Translations under genes and position numbers: made by a program | Source: Danio rerio | Lineage: Eukaryota; Chordata; Actinopteri; Cypriniformes; Danionidae | Direction: 5' to 3' | DNA: 64,000 nt | Assembly (NCBI RefSeq): GCF_049306965.1 | Contig: NC_133176.1 | Span: 25,955,001 to 26,019,000, forward strand | Shown: piece by piece, positions 51,118 through 61,811 of the stretch | How positions within the stretch are numbered: the stretch's first letter is position 1 | How the letters are laid out: each line of letters begins with the position of its first letter | Notes under the pieces: model-generated | What the model saw: only the letters and a program-made list of their open reading frames with translations | The model's database searches: none | What the model was told of the DNA's origin: nothing

Positions 51118-53114
51118 AGTAGTAGTATACAGGAACAATTAGCATAAGTTGGCTTATGTAGTTGTTAATCATTCTTTCTCTTCTGCCTTATCACTATCAA
51201 CCTGTGCTAGAACGCTGATCTGATTTATCTACACTTGTCACGCGGTGCTGCCAAAGTTTGGTAATAGATTCTTTTGAAAACTTTGTTTAAAAATCCTTCA
51301 TATATAAGTGGGTGACAATTCACTTTGGTCAAATCAGTGTGAACATGGGGGCTTTTTGTTTAATGTTTTATTATAATTTTTTTTAAAGAAATATTTAAAT
51401 TTGTTTCCAACTTCTGACTCCTATTTATAATAATTTAAACTTAGATTCATCTAATTCAAGCTAATCACCTTATAGGTTGTGATTTAGTCTAATTTAAATC
51501 GATTAACCTAATAATTATTTTTAGTTAATGGTTCATCATTTACCCTAACTTGCTTAGAATCAGTTATGCTGGCCAGTTACATCTGGTCATGAACACAGCC
51601 TCGCCAGTTCTAGTTCTTAGAGGATATAACTAAACTAATATTGTTTAAGTAATATTAGGCTGCTCCATGCTAAGAATTGTTTGATTTAGCCACTAAGATC
51701 TAGATTATAAGTCAGTGATTGTCAGAAATTAACAGGTTTCAACAGCTGCGGTCACACTTGACTTTTCTCCCCATAGACTTCTAGACATGCGAATGTGTCA
51801 GACCGGAAGCACAGGGTCATGCATTAAGTTTCGCCGGTCACTGTTATGCAAAGTTCATGCTTGGTGAACTCTGACCTGCGAAATCGTGTGACTGCGTGAG
51901 ACCAATCGAGGATCAAAACATGACCTCTTTGGACAGAAATTTAAAACCTGGAGCAATTGCTCACATTTTTTTTTTTTTTTTTTTTAAATGTCCAATAACC
52001 TTGTTTAATCCCGCCCCTCTTTGCAGTGCCGTACGACAGAATTCCGCACACACAAATGTGACTGCAGCTTAATGCTGTGCCAATGCTCCATCCATTAAGT
52101 CTGAGGGTATGAGCAATCCTGGTCATAAGCTGCGGAAACATCAGCCTAAACAACCTATAAAGATTTCAGGAGATATTTCAGTTCAACAAGAATTTTACAT
52201 TTATTTATCAGGCAAAGATTTTTGATGCCAATTTCGTAATTAAATAAGCCAATTTAAAAATGTACAACATCAATTACCCAAAGATGCATTTAAGAGTTAG
52301 AGATTAATAGGCCTACCTGACCAAGAAGTACGTTGCAGCATGCAGAGCTCAGACTCAACACTGATATATCCGATATCCTGGGAACAGAATCCCACAGACA
52401 CTTTTGCACTTTTTTTTTTTTTTTTTTTAATAGGTACACCATATACAAAAAACTTGGACATTCTATGTGGAATGTGTGTGTGATCTGATCTGGTGGATCG
52501 TCACCAATCGGTGGGACAAAATGATTGTCACCTTAATCAATTTGTGTTTGGACAGCCTGAAGGAATTGTCTGAAACCCCCCCTTTTTACTGTGTACAAAG
52601 AGAGAATGTCAAAGTGGTTCTGAAGATTTTCATAAGGTGGGATTGTAAAAATACAACAATTTTACCAGAGGATGTCTATATTCACGCACTGTTGCCAACA
52701 TCTCTGAATATAAAAGTGATTTTTTTGTTGAATAAAGTGTTGTATTCAGTATGTTCTGGAACGGGTGAGAAAATAATAAACGCGTTTATTCAAGCTGTCA
52801 TTCAGTGATTTCTCATTCAATTCTCACCTATTCACATTCTATTTGAATTTGAAGATTTTATTCTGTTTGCCCTCAAAGGGTTTGTTAAGCCAATACAAAG
52901 AAAGTTTATATTTTGTTTATTTATTCAAGTTCATTTGAAATAGTTTTCTTAAGATAACCATCAAAAGAGCACACTTTAATAATAACATACATTAATTCAA
53001 GCTGTCAATCAGTGATTTCTCATTTAATTCTCAAGTATTCACATTCTGATTGAATTTGAAGAATCATAAGAGAAGTTCCAGTTAAATATTCTGGTTATCA
53101 TTTATGCATCTGTC
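50782..53114. other. Spacer between copies 1 and 2
   Basis: It contains poly-A and (TTG)n runs (50989-51010 and 51074-51118), a TTAA-type MITE (51743-52070), and from about 52480 a block homologous to the sequence upstream of copy 3. The 113-codon open frame at 52467-52808 lies in that block and is not kept open in its counterpart, so it is not called as a gene. Confidence 0.6.
51743..52070. mobile_element. TTAA-type MITE (AGCTGCGGTCACAC) upstream of copy 2
   Basis: Ends are AGCTGCGGTCACACTTGAC and AAATGTGACTGCAGC, with TTAA following on the right. It includes CTTTTCTCCCCATAGACTTC, the same inner landmark as the copy upstream of copy 3. Confidence 0.75.
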
Positions 53115-53271
53115 CGATGGTCTTCTTTGGTCTTTCACTGTCATTTCGTCTCCTGTTAATCCTCCGCTGGTGTGCCGCACAGGTGTCCCTCATTAACACT
53201 CACACCAGCGGTCTATAAATATGAAACAGTAAGCACTTTCTGCAGTGTTGAAGACAATCTGTGTCAGAATC
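53115..53271 (+). promoter_or_regulatory. TATA promoter of QDPR-derived gene copy 2
   Basis: TATAAATA lies at 53214-53221, 51 bp before the ATG. Upstream, TCATTAACACTCACACCAGC and a CACAGGTGT E-box are shared with copy 3 and, in part, with copy 1. Confidence 0.75.
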
Positions 53272-55117
53272 ATGTTATCGTTTGGCATTCTCCTTACCTG
53301 TAAGTCACATGCTTCAAACTCAGTTACAGTTCTGCACAAATTTACTTTAACACTAATTAAACATGCCAACACTAATTGAGTCCTTAGGATTTGTTTGAGA
53401 CATGCAGGTAAGTGTGTTAAAGCAGAGCTGGAACTAACTATTTCAGGGCTGTGGTCCTCCAGGATCTGTTTGACAACCATGCTGAGAGTTTCTTATTAAA
53501 CTGAAGGAGATGCATGTAATGTTTAGCTGCACATTTGATATCTGGAATGTTTTCTCATGGGTTATTTATTTATTTTTTTTAACTGATGTGACTTTGTCTA
53601 AGGTGCACAGGTGTTATAAATTTTAATTGTTTTTCAGTAATGGTTCTGAATTCCAGTCTGGCCTTCAGCGAAGTAAAGAAAGTGATTGTTTATGGGGGAA
53701 GTGGAGCACTGGGTTCAGAGAGTGTGCGCTACTTCAGAGCCAAAAACTGGGTGAGTTATCTCAGAAGACCATCAATGAAATAAGCTTGCTTGGCAGTGTG
53801 CCACCAGATGCACTTATATTTTGAGTTTATTTACTGTAAGCAGTGTTATACATTTCTCGTTTAACATTGATTTAACTTTATTTTCTTATGCGCTGTTATG
53901 ACAATCTTTTAATTATTATTATTTTTTCCCCTTTTCTCAGTGGGTTGCCTCTATTGCTCATAGCGTTAACGCAGAAGCCAGTGCAAATGTTAAAGTTAAG
54001 ATGACTGAATCCTTCACTGAGCAAGCCAAACAGGTACACTGCAAAATAAGACCATCTCTCCCCCACCCCTTAAGTTTCATGCTTATTTTAATTCTACTCT
54101 GTAAAACCCAACAGTCAAGTTTATCGAATGAAATGAGTAGTTAACTCAATTGAATTCTACAACTAAGAGTTTAGAATTTGGGTTTTTAAGGTAATGAGTT
54201 TTATCATTACTTCAACTTAAATGAAGTAAGTTAACAGTACTCAAACTTGTTAAATGGTTTGTTGCAAGCGGTTTCCACAAATAGTTTGAGTTTGCTCTAC
54301 ATTTTGGGTTTTACAGAAGTTTTGCTGTACATTAATGTTCTCCCTATGAATGAATTGTTGTGAGAATTAGTATAATTTATTGATTTTTAAAGCTGTAAGG
54401 AATGGGTTATTTTAGCAATTATTAAATGGAGTTTTGAAGCATGCGTTGTACAAGTGTTTCCCAACCCTGTTTCTGAAGGCACACTAGTACAAGATTTCAA
54501 CCTCTTCCTAATCAGATGCTCCTAAATCAACTTGGCAGAACATTTAACTGATCCCGAACCGTGAAATTGGCTGATTAGATTAATAAAGACCTCCAAAATA
54601 TGTTCTGCTGATGTGCCTCCAGAAACAGTTGGGAGAGCTGTGTAAAAAGCCACCATGGAGAAGCAAAGAGCTACAGTAAACGAAGTTAATTTTAAAGCAC
54701 TTTTCACATTAATGCTGTTTCGGGTAACTTTTGTATCCGTTTTTCCCTCTTCTGCCCCCTCATAGGTAACAGTGGGTGTTGGTAAGCTGTTGGGTGATGA
54801 GAAAGTTGATGCCATCTACTGCGTGGCTGGAGGTCAAGCAGAGGGCAATGCCAAAGCCAACTGTTAGTACTGGTCTTGCAGGATTTTCAGACCTTATGTG
54901 ACAGTGGTTTTGTTACATGATTTTTGACTCCATATGAAAATAATATTTTTGCCTCAGCTCTGTACAAGTATGCTGATCTGATGTGGAAGGAGAATGTGTG
55001 GACCTCCACCATTTGTACTCACCTAGCAACCAAATACCTGAGAGAGGGCGGGCTGCTCACACTGTCAGGGGCCAAAGTAGCACTGGGGCCAACAGCAGGT
55101 GTGTAAGGTGTTGTGTG

Positions 55118-55178
<61 letters not shown>

Positions 55179-56256
55179 CCCCCCCCCTTGCTCTTGCTCT
55201 CCTTACTCCCTTCCTTAATGTTATACGAATGTATAGACAAACCAAGTCTTTAATCTAAAATGTTTTACTAATGTTAACAGCTTTGAAACCAGCTGTTGAC
55301 AATTTTGTGCTTTTGAGCTCTATGCAAACTTACTGAATTACCACTGAACATCAGTATCTTCAGCTGAAAGTGTACTTTTTGCTGAACTTTAAGACACCTG
55401 ACCTCCAGAATTGATATTGAACCCCCTGCACTAGGCTAAGTTGAATTTTCTAGTGTTTGACGACTTGTGTTAATATTTTATGAAAATAAATATGCAATTT
55501 TTTTTTTTTTTTTTTATATGGCTGTAAAGATCAAAAGTACCTCCATCGAGAATCTGCTACTTGGATTTGCTAAGTCACTTAATCAAATGAATAAAGATTA
55601 TGCCATTTTTGATATTTGTTAAATGCATCAACACTCCGCTTATCCAAGATGGGCCAAGTTGATTTCTTGTAATAAAACACAGGCCATTCAATTGTTCTGC
55701 TAATCCCGCTACACTGAATCCCAAAATTGCTGTTAATTTTCTCAATCTTGACCATACAAGTTGGAGGATTTTCTTATGTGACTGTTTGCTCTCTCCCATT
55801 GTTCTAGAATCTGTTAGTTTTGGAATGGCAAAGGCATCTGTACATCAGCTGACCCAGAGTCTCAGTGGGCCAAACAGTGGTCTTCCACCGCGATCTGTTG
55901 CTCTAGCAATCCTTCCGTAAGGAATGCAAATATACAGAGTGCATTTGTCCAGAATCATTGACTAATAGTTACTGTTTTCATTTATTATTTAGAGTGACTT
56001 TGGATACTCCTACAAATAGGAGGATCATGCCTAATGCTGATGTCAGTTCCTGGACACCACTAAATCATGTAACTCAGTAAGTATGTGTATTAGAGTGTCT
56101 GGTTTTACTTGTGTGCACAAAGCTATGATGCTTTTCTCCCATTCTAGGCTGTTCTTTAAGTGGACTGTTGGAGAAAGCAGACCAGCTTCAGGCAGTCTTG
56201 TGGAGCTTGTTACCGCTAATGGCAGAACAGTGGCTACCCCTATTAAAAGCCCTTAG
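53272..56256 (+). CDS. qdpr: QDPR-derived SDR with putative signal peptide, copy 2 (257 aa)
   Basis: Exons are 53272-53299, 53638-53750, 53941-54033, 54766-54862, 54958-55098, 55808-55916, 55993-56076 and 56148-56256 (774 nt). Exon lengths and phases equal those of copies 1 and 3. The leader reads [18 protein letters not shown] and is followed by [17 protein letters not shown]. The nucleotide loop GGSGALG is kept, but the adenine-ribose Asp of DHPR (SVDV) is replaced (SIAH), the active-site Trp is Gln (GGQAEGN) and the catalytic Tyr is Phe (SFGMAK). The mature part has only two Cys (CVAGG and TICTH) and no N-glycosylation sequon. The DHPR fold should be intact, but classical NADH-dependent reduction looks doubtful. 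Intron 5 begins with (TG)n-(T)n-(C)n simple sequence. Function unknown. Confidence 0.9.
53309..53480. mobile_element. Palindromic repeat in intron 1 of copy 2
   Basis: It starts CTTCAAACTCAGTTACAGTT and ends near ATCTGTTTGACAACCATGC, in the same position as in copies 1 and 3. Confidence 0.75.
54098..54317. mobile_element. CTGTAAAACCCAACAG MITE in intron 3 of copy 2
   Basis: Ends are CTGTAAAACCCAACAGTC and TTTTGGGTTTTACAG. It is present at the same site in copy 3 and not seen in copy 1. Confidence 0.75.
54453..54642. mobile_element. AGTGTTTCCCAACCCTG MITE in intron 3 of copy 2
   Basis: Left end AGTGTTTCCCAACCCTG; right end a diverged AACAGTTGGGAGAGCTGTG. It is positionally equivalent to the copies in genes 1 and 3. 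Confidence 0.75.
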
Positions 56257-56281
56257 CATATTAATCAGCTGTCAGTCTCCC

Positions 56282-56287
56282 AATAAA
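56282..56287 (+). other. Poly(A) signal, copy 2
   Basis: AATAAA lies 25 bp after the stop, in the same context as copies 1 and 3. Confidence 0.85.
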
Positions 56288-56352
56288 GACTTTTAAACTT
56301 ATTTGTACTGTCTTTACTAACCTGCTTATACATCACTCACCAGCTTGATTTA

Positions 56353-56390
<38 letters not shown>

Positions 56391-58212
56391 CATTTATCTT
56401 AGAACTTTTAAAATATTTGGTAAAAACATCTGAAATAAGTGGTTTTTCTAAATTGTCATCTGTCATAATATTGTAACATCACAATCTATCATAATAGTGT
56501 AACAAACACCTGTCCATGAAGCAGCTTAAAAAGCTAATTGTCCAAATGCTTTTGGACCCTTAACAAGTGGGAGGTACTTACTGTATGCAAACTGTTGCTG
56601 TGCAAATATTTATAAATGTGTTTCACTTGCAAAAATGATTTGTATTTGACAAATAACATCTAGAGCTGATATATATATATATATATATATATATAGAAAC
56701 TGAAAAAACTGAAGCTTGTGAACAAATGTTTAATTAAAAGTCATGTAAGCTTAATTTTATTCCATTTTAAGCAACATATAAAGAGGTGATAAAACATCTA
56801 AATTTCCTTATAATAAACTCTCAATACTTTGCAAAGCCTAATTATCTTTTAATGACAAAATTATTAGTGAAAATTATTTTTCAAATGAATCTGGTGAAAA
56901 AAATGTATATAAACTGAAATTGAATAATTCCTAATTAGGAGCTTTGGTATAAAAACTAAAGATTTTACTCATGTTTAGAATAGTGAATTGCATACATTTC
57001 ACACAACATATTTAGAAAAAGCAGCCCTATCTAGCTAGTGGTACTAAATGCAAATTGTTCACCTCAAAAGAAACTGATGGCTACACTGGTTTAAATAATT
57101 CATATTAATGTGACTAAAAATAACCATGTATGGTAACTTAGCTGACATTGATTTCTCTCTTTATATAGCGTTCTAAAGACTTCTAATAATTAAGCAATCC
57201 AGAGGTTAAAGTGTATCTCACCTTAAAATGAGGAATCATGAACTTGAATGATAATTAGCTTAGAATAGCATCAAAACAGGACTAACCTTATTTTTGAGAA
57301 TATCTGACACTGTTGCAAGAAGTGGCTGTGAAGAAGGTAGACTGGAGACTACGGTGTTCGTTTGTGCATCCTAAAACTCAACACTTGTATTGCCTCTAGT
57401 TGCTGACATTATCTTTGGCAGGTACTGTGTGAAAAAAAACTGTAGACTACTGCTTCTCACTCAGGGCTGTCTAAGCTAAAGAGAGTGAGATAGTCACCAA
57501 TGGGTGGGGCAAAATGATTGTCAACTTAAGCTGCAGTCACACTGTACTTTTCTCCCCATAGACTTCTATTCATATACATGCTAATGCGTCAGACCAAAAA
57601 CGCAAGCACCTGCGACAAGTTTCACAGTTCGCTGCATTGCAAAGTTCAAGCTTGGTGAACTCCAATCTGTGAAATTCCATCACTTAACTGTCTGAGATCA
57701 ATTGAGGATCAAAACATGACCAATCGCTCGCTTTTTTTAAAAAAGTCTAATCATCTTGTTTAGTCCCACCTCTTTTCACTGCGCCGTACGACAGAATTTC
57801 ACATGCTCAAACTCTAGTGTGACTGCAGAATTAATCGTTTTGTGTTTGGACAACGTGAAGGAATTGTGTGGAACCCAGCAAAGTTTTTAGTGTGTACAAA
57901 GAGAGAATGTTAATCAAAGTGTTTCTTAAGGTTTTTATGAGGTGTGATTATAAAAAATATAACACAATTTTACCATTAGAGGATGTCTATATTCACACAC
58001 TGCTGCCAAACATCTGTGAATATAAAAGTAATTTTCTTGGATAAAACGTATTTAGTATGTTCTTGAATAGGTGAGAAAATAATAAACATACATTTATTCA
58101 AGCTGTCATTCAGTAAGTTCTCATTCAATTCACAAATATTCACGTTCTAATTGAATTTAAAGCATAATAAGAGAAGTTCCAGTTACATGTTCTGGTAGTT
58201 TATACATCTGTC
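56288..58212. other. Spacer between copies 2 and 3
   Basis: It contains poly-T (56358-56382), a short (TA)n run (56670-56695) and AT-rich unique-looking text. From about 57485 it has the block homologous to the sequence upstream of copy 2, interrupted by a TTAA-type MITE. No gene is supported. Confidence 0.6.
57528..57829. mobile_element. TTAA-type MITE upstream of copy 3
   Basis: Ends are GCTGCAGTCACACTGTAC and AGTGTGACTGCAG, with TTAA on each side. The homologous position upstream of copy 2 (near 52540, GTCACCTTAATCAATTTGTG) is an empty site, which proves insertion after the copy 2/copy 3 duplication. Confidence 0.8.
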
Positions 58213-58369
58213 CGATGGTCTTCTCTGGTCTTTCACTGTCTTCACTCCTCCTGTTAATCCTCCACAGGTGTGGCGCACAGGTGTCTCTCATTAACACTCA
58301 CACCAGCGGTCTATAAATATGAAACAGTAAGCTCTTTCTGCAGTGTTGTAGACAGTTTGTGTCAGAATC
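58213..58369 (+). promoter_or_regulatory. TATA promoter of QDPR-derived gene copy 3
   Basis: TATAAATA lies at 58312-58319, 51 bp before the ATG. The block TTAACACTCACACCAGCGGT through TGCAGTGTTGTAGACAGT is nearly identical to copies 1 and 2. Confidence 0.75.
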
Positions 58370-61164
58370 ATGTTTACTTTTGGTGTCCTCCTTACCTGTA
58401 AGTCACATGCATCAAACTCAGTTCCAGCTCTGCACAAATTACTTTAACACTAATTAAACATGCTTAATTAAACTAATTGAAACTATAAGTTTTGATAGAA
58501 ACCAGCAGGTAGCTGTGGTAAAGCAGAGCTGGAACTGAACTCTTCAGGGCTGTGGTCCTCCAGGATCTGTGTTTGACAGCCCTGCTGGAAGTTTCTTATT
58601 GAGCTGAAGATGATTTGAATGTTTGGCTGTACAATTGAGATCTGAATGGGTTTCTTGTGGGTTAAATTTTGTTCTAATGTGTGTTTGAGTTTTCGATTGT
58701 TTTTGTTTTTCAGTAATGGTTCTGAATTCCAGTCTGGCCTTCAGCGAAGTAAAGAAAGTGATTGTTTATGGGGGAACTGGAGCACTAGGCCTAGAGAGTG
58801 TACGTTATTTCAGAGCCCAAAATTGGGTAAGTTGCATCAACTCAGAACCTCTTCATTGAAATAGGTTTGCTTCGCAATGTGCCACCAGATGATCGTTTGA
58901 TAGTTTATTTTCTTCAAGCAGTGTTATTCACTTAAACATTTGATTGCATTTTATTTTATGCTGTTATGGCAAGATGACCAAATGTTATGTTTTATTTTTC
59001 CCCTTTTCTCAGTGGGTTGCCTCTATTGCTCATAGTGTCAACAAAGAAGCCAGTGCAAATGTTAAAGTAAAGATGACTGAATCCTTCACTGATCAAGCCA
59101 AACAGGTACACTGCCTAAAAGAATAGGACCATCTCTCCCTAAAGCCCCCCCCCCCCCCCCAAATAAATGCTTATTTTATTTCCACACTGTAAAACCCAAC
59201 AGTCAAGTTTATCAAACAAAACGAGTATAGTTAACCACATTAACAGTTCAAAACTCCTCAAATGAGTAAAATTAATTTTGTCAAAGTCATTTGGTTTTAT
59301 ATCTCCTTACTTCAACTTAAATGGAGTAAGTTAACAGTACTCAAATTTGTTAAGTGGTTTCTTGCAAGCGGTTTACTAGAGTGGTTTGAGTTAGCTTTAC
59401 TTTATAGGTTTTACAGTGAAGGTATGTTGTACATTAACTCTCCCTATGAATTAATTGTAGTGAATTAGTTAGTAGAATTTACTGATTTAAGGAATGGTTT
59501 ATTTTAGCAATTATTAAATTGAGTTTTGAAGAATGCGTTGTACAAGTGTTTCCCAACCCTGTTCCTGAAGGTACACCAGTACAAGATTTAAACCTCTTCC
59601 TAATCAGATGCTCCTGAATCAACTCGGCAGAACATTTAACCGATCCCAAAACCTGAAATTAGTGGATTAGATTGATAAAGACCTCCAAAATATGTTTAGC
59701 TGGTGTGCCTCAAACAGGGTTGGGGAAACGCTGCCTATAAAGCCACTGTGGAGAAGCAAAGAAAGAGCTACAGTAAACAAAGTTAATTTAAAGCGCTTTT
59801 CACATTAATGTGGTTTCAGGTAACTTGTATCTGTTTATTACCTCTTCTGCCCCCTCATAGGTAACAGTGGGTGTTGGTAAACTGTTGGGTGATGAGAAAG
59901 TTGATGCCATCTACTGCGTGGCTGGAGGTCAAGCAGAGGGCAATGCTAAAGCCAACTGTTAGTACTGGTTTTGCAGGTCTTCAGACCTTATGTGACAGTG
60001 ATTTTGTTACATGATTTTTGACTCCATATGAAAATAATATTTTTGCCTCAGCTCTGTACAAGTATGCTGATCTGATGTGGAAGGAGAATGTGTGGACCTC
60101 CACCATTTGTACTCACCTAGCAACAAAATACCTGAGAGAGGGTGGGCTGCTCACATTGTCAGGGGCCAAAGTAGCACTGGGGCCAACAGCAGGTGTGTAA
60201 GGTGGTGTCCCCCCCCTCTCTTGTCCTGTATTCCCTTAAACTGTTATACGAATGTATAGACAAACCAAATCTTAAGTGCTTCTATTTTACTAAATTAATA
60301 ACTTTGAAACAAGCTGTTGACAATTTCCACAACTTTTGTGCTTTAGAGTTCTATGCAAACTTCGTCACCCTCAAATTATAAGGTTAAATTTGATGTGTTT
60401 TTCAATTTAGTTATTGACGTTCTTATTAAATGACAACTTGTTAAAAAAATAAAAAAAAACCCATAATGTAAATAAATTCTTTTAAATTGTAAGACTTACA
60501 CATACGGTGTGCTGTATGGAATGCAAAAACTTTGAAGCTCAACATCTCTATCATTAAGAAAGCAGATGGAACCTTATTCCAATGTGACTTCTTGCTGAAT
60601 TGCTATTGAACAGTGGTCAATCTCGTTCCTGGAGGTCCGGTGCCCTGCAGGGTTTATCTCCAACCTGCCTGGGTGTTTCAAGTGTACTTCGTAAGACCTT
60701 GATTACCTTTTTCAGGTGTGTTTGATTAGGGTTGGAGCTGAAATCTGCAGGACATCGGACCTCCAGGAAAATGTTTTGTGATCATTGCCAAAGAAAAACG
60801 GTATCTTTAGCTGAAATTATTATTATTCTTTTTATGAGCTCTTTTAGTTGCTTTTTTCATTTCAACACCGTACTAATTCTGAAACTTTTAGAAGTGGCCA
60901 TTTTCTAATCCAAGTAGGATTTTTTTTTTTTTTTTAAATTCCTGCAGAATCTAGGATCATTGCTCCAGCAGGGTTAAAATGAGCACATTTTCAGAAGTAG
61001 TCCATTTTAAACCTCTAGACCAGGGGTTTTCAAATTGTGTTGGTTCGGTGTCCTGCAGATTTTTCTAAACTTTGCTGGACGCCTGACCTCCAGGACTGAG
61101 ATTGTTTAACGCATCAACTCTTAAAGTTTACCCAAGTGAATTTGATTTCTTATAATAAAAAAGG

Positions 61165-61198
<34 letters not shown>

Positions 61199-61780
61199 CT
61201 GCAAATCCCGCTAAACTTTTTCTTCCCAACATTACTGTTTAATTTGCTATCTATCTAATTTGAGGTCTAGTTAATAGTGGATTATTTTATTTTTTGGATG
61301 TGACTTTGTTTGCTCTCTCCCATTGTTCTAGAATCTGTTAGTTTTGGAATGGCAAAGGCATCTGTACATCAGCTGACCCAGAGTCTCAGTGGGCCGAACA
61401 GTGGTCTTCCACCGCGATCTGTTGCTCTAGCAATCCTTCCGTAAGAAATACAAATATACAGAGTCAACTCATTTGTCCAGAATCATTGTTTGACTAATAT
61501 TTACTATTTTAGGGAAACTTTGGATACACCCACAAATAGGAGGATCATGCCTAATGCCGATGTCAGTTCCTGGACCCCACTAAATCATGTTACCCAGTAA
61601 GTATACGCGTATTTAGAGCATCTGGTGTTTGTCTGTGTGCACAAAGATATGATGATTTTCTTCTATTCTAGGCTGTTCTTTAAGTGGACTGTTGGAGAAA
61701 GCAGACCACCTTCAGGTAGTCTAGTGGAGCTTGTTACCGCTAATGGCAGAACAGTGGCTACCCCTATTAAAAGCCCTTAG
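58370..61780 (+). CDS. qdpr: QDPR-derived SDR with putative signal peptide, copy 3 (257 aa)
   Basis: Exons are 58370-58397, 58714-58826, 59013-59105, 59861-59957, 60052-60192, 61332-61440, 61513-61596 and 61672-61780 (774 nt). The leader [18 protein letters not shown] is identical to copy 1 in exon 1 and to copy 2 in exon 2. The protein is closest to copy 2: SIAH in place of SVDV, GGQ in place of GGW, SFGMAK in place of the GYGMAK of DHPR, and the same KSP C terminus. The loop is GGTGALG. In exon 7 the usual PVTLDTP reads PETLDTP. Intron 3 carries the same two MITEs as copy 2. All splice sites and the frame are intact, so this is a live gene rather than a pseudogene. The biochemical role is not known. 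Confidence 0.9.
58409..58585. mobile_element. Palindromic repeat in intron 1 of copy 3
   Basis: It starts ATCAAACTCAGTTCCAGCTC and ends near ATCTGTGTTTGACAGCCCTG, in the same position as in copies 1 and 2. Confidence 0.75.
59187..59417. mobile_element. CTGTAAAACCCAACAG MITE in intron 3 of copy 3
   Basis: Ends are CTGTAAAACCCAACAGTC and AGGTTTTACAG. It is shared in position with copy 2. Confidence 0.75.
59545..59733. mobile_element. AGTGTTTCCCAACCCTG MITE in intron 3 of copy 3
   Basis: Ends are AGTGTTTCCCAACCCTG and CAGGGTTGGGGAAACGCTG. It is shared in position with copies 1 and 2. Confidence 0.8.
60615..60790. mobile_element. Short interspersed repeat in intron 5 of copy 3
   Basis: The text CAATCTCGTTCCTGGAGGTC, GGTGCCCTGCAGGGTTTATC and the inverted GGAGCTGAAATCTGCAGGAC form a palindromic repeat. 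A second, partial one lies at 61020-61110. Confidence 0.6.
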
Positions 61781-61805
61781 CATATTAATCAGCTGTCAGT
61801 CTCCC

Positions 61806-61811
61806 AATAAA
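61806..61811 (+). other. Poly(A) signal, copy 3
   Basis: AATAAA lies 25 bp after the stop, in the shared CTCCCAATAAAGACT context. Confidence 0.85.

Noticed and set aside
52467-52808. 113-aa plus-strand open frame upstream of copy 2
   Set aside because: Its homologous block upstream of copy 3 is not open in the same frame, there is no recognisable domain, and it includes ordinary spacer sequence.
55019-55258. Lys-rich and Phe-rich frames
   Set aside because: They read the (TG)n-(T)n-(C)n simple sequence at the start of intron 5 of copy 2.
46674-61780. Treating the three QDPR-like copies as processed or dead pseudogenes because the catalytic Tyr is missing
   Set aside because: All three keep eight exons, every GT-AG site, the same 774-nt frame, TATA boxes and poly(A) signals, which argues for functional genes.
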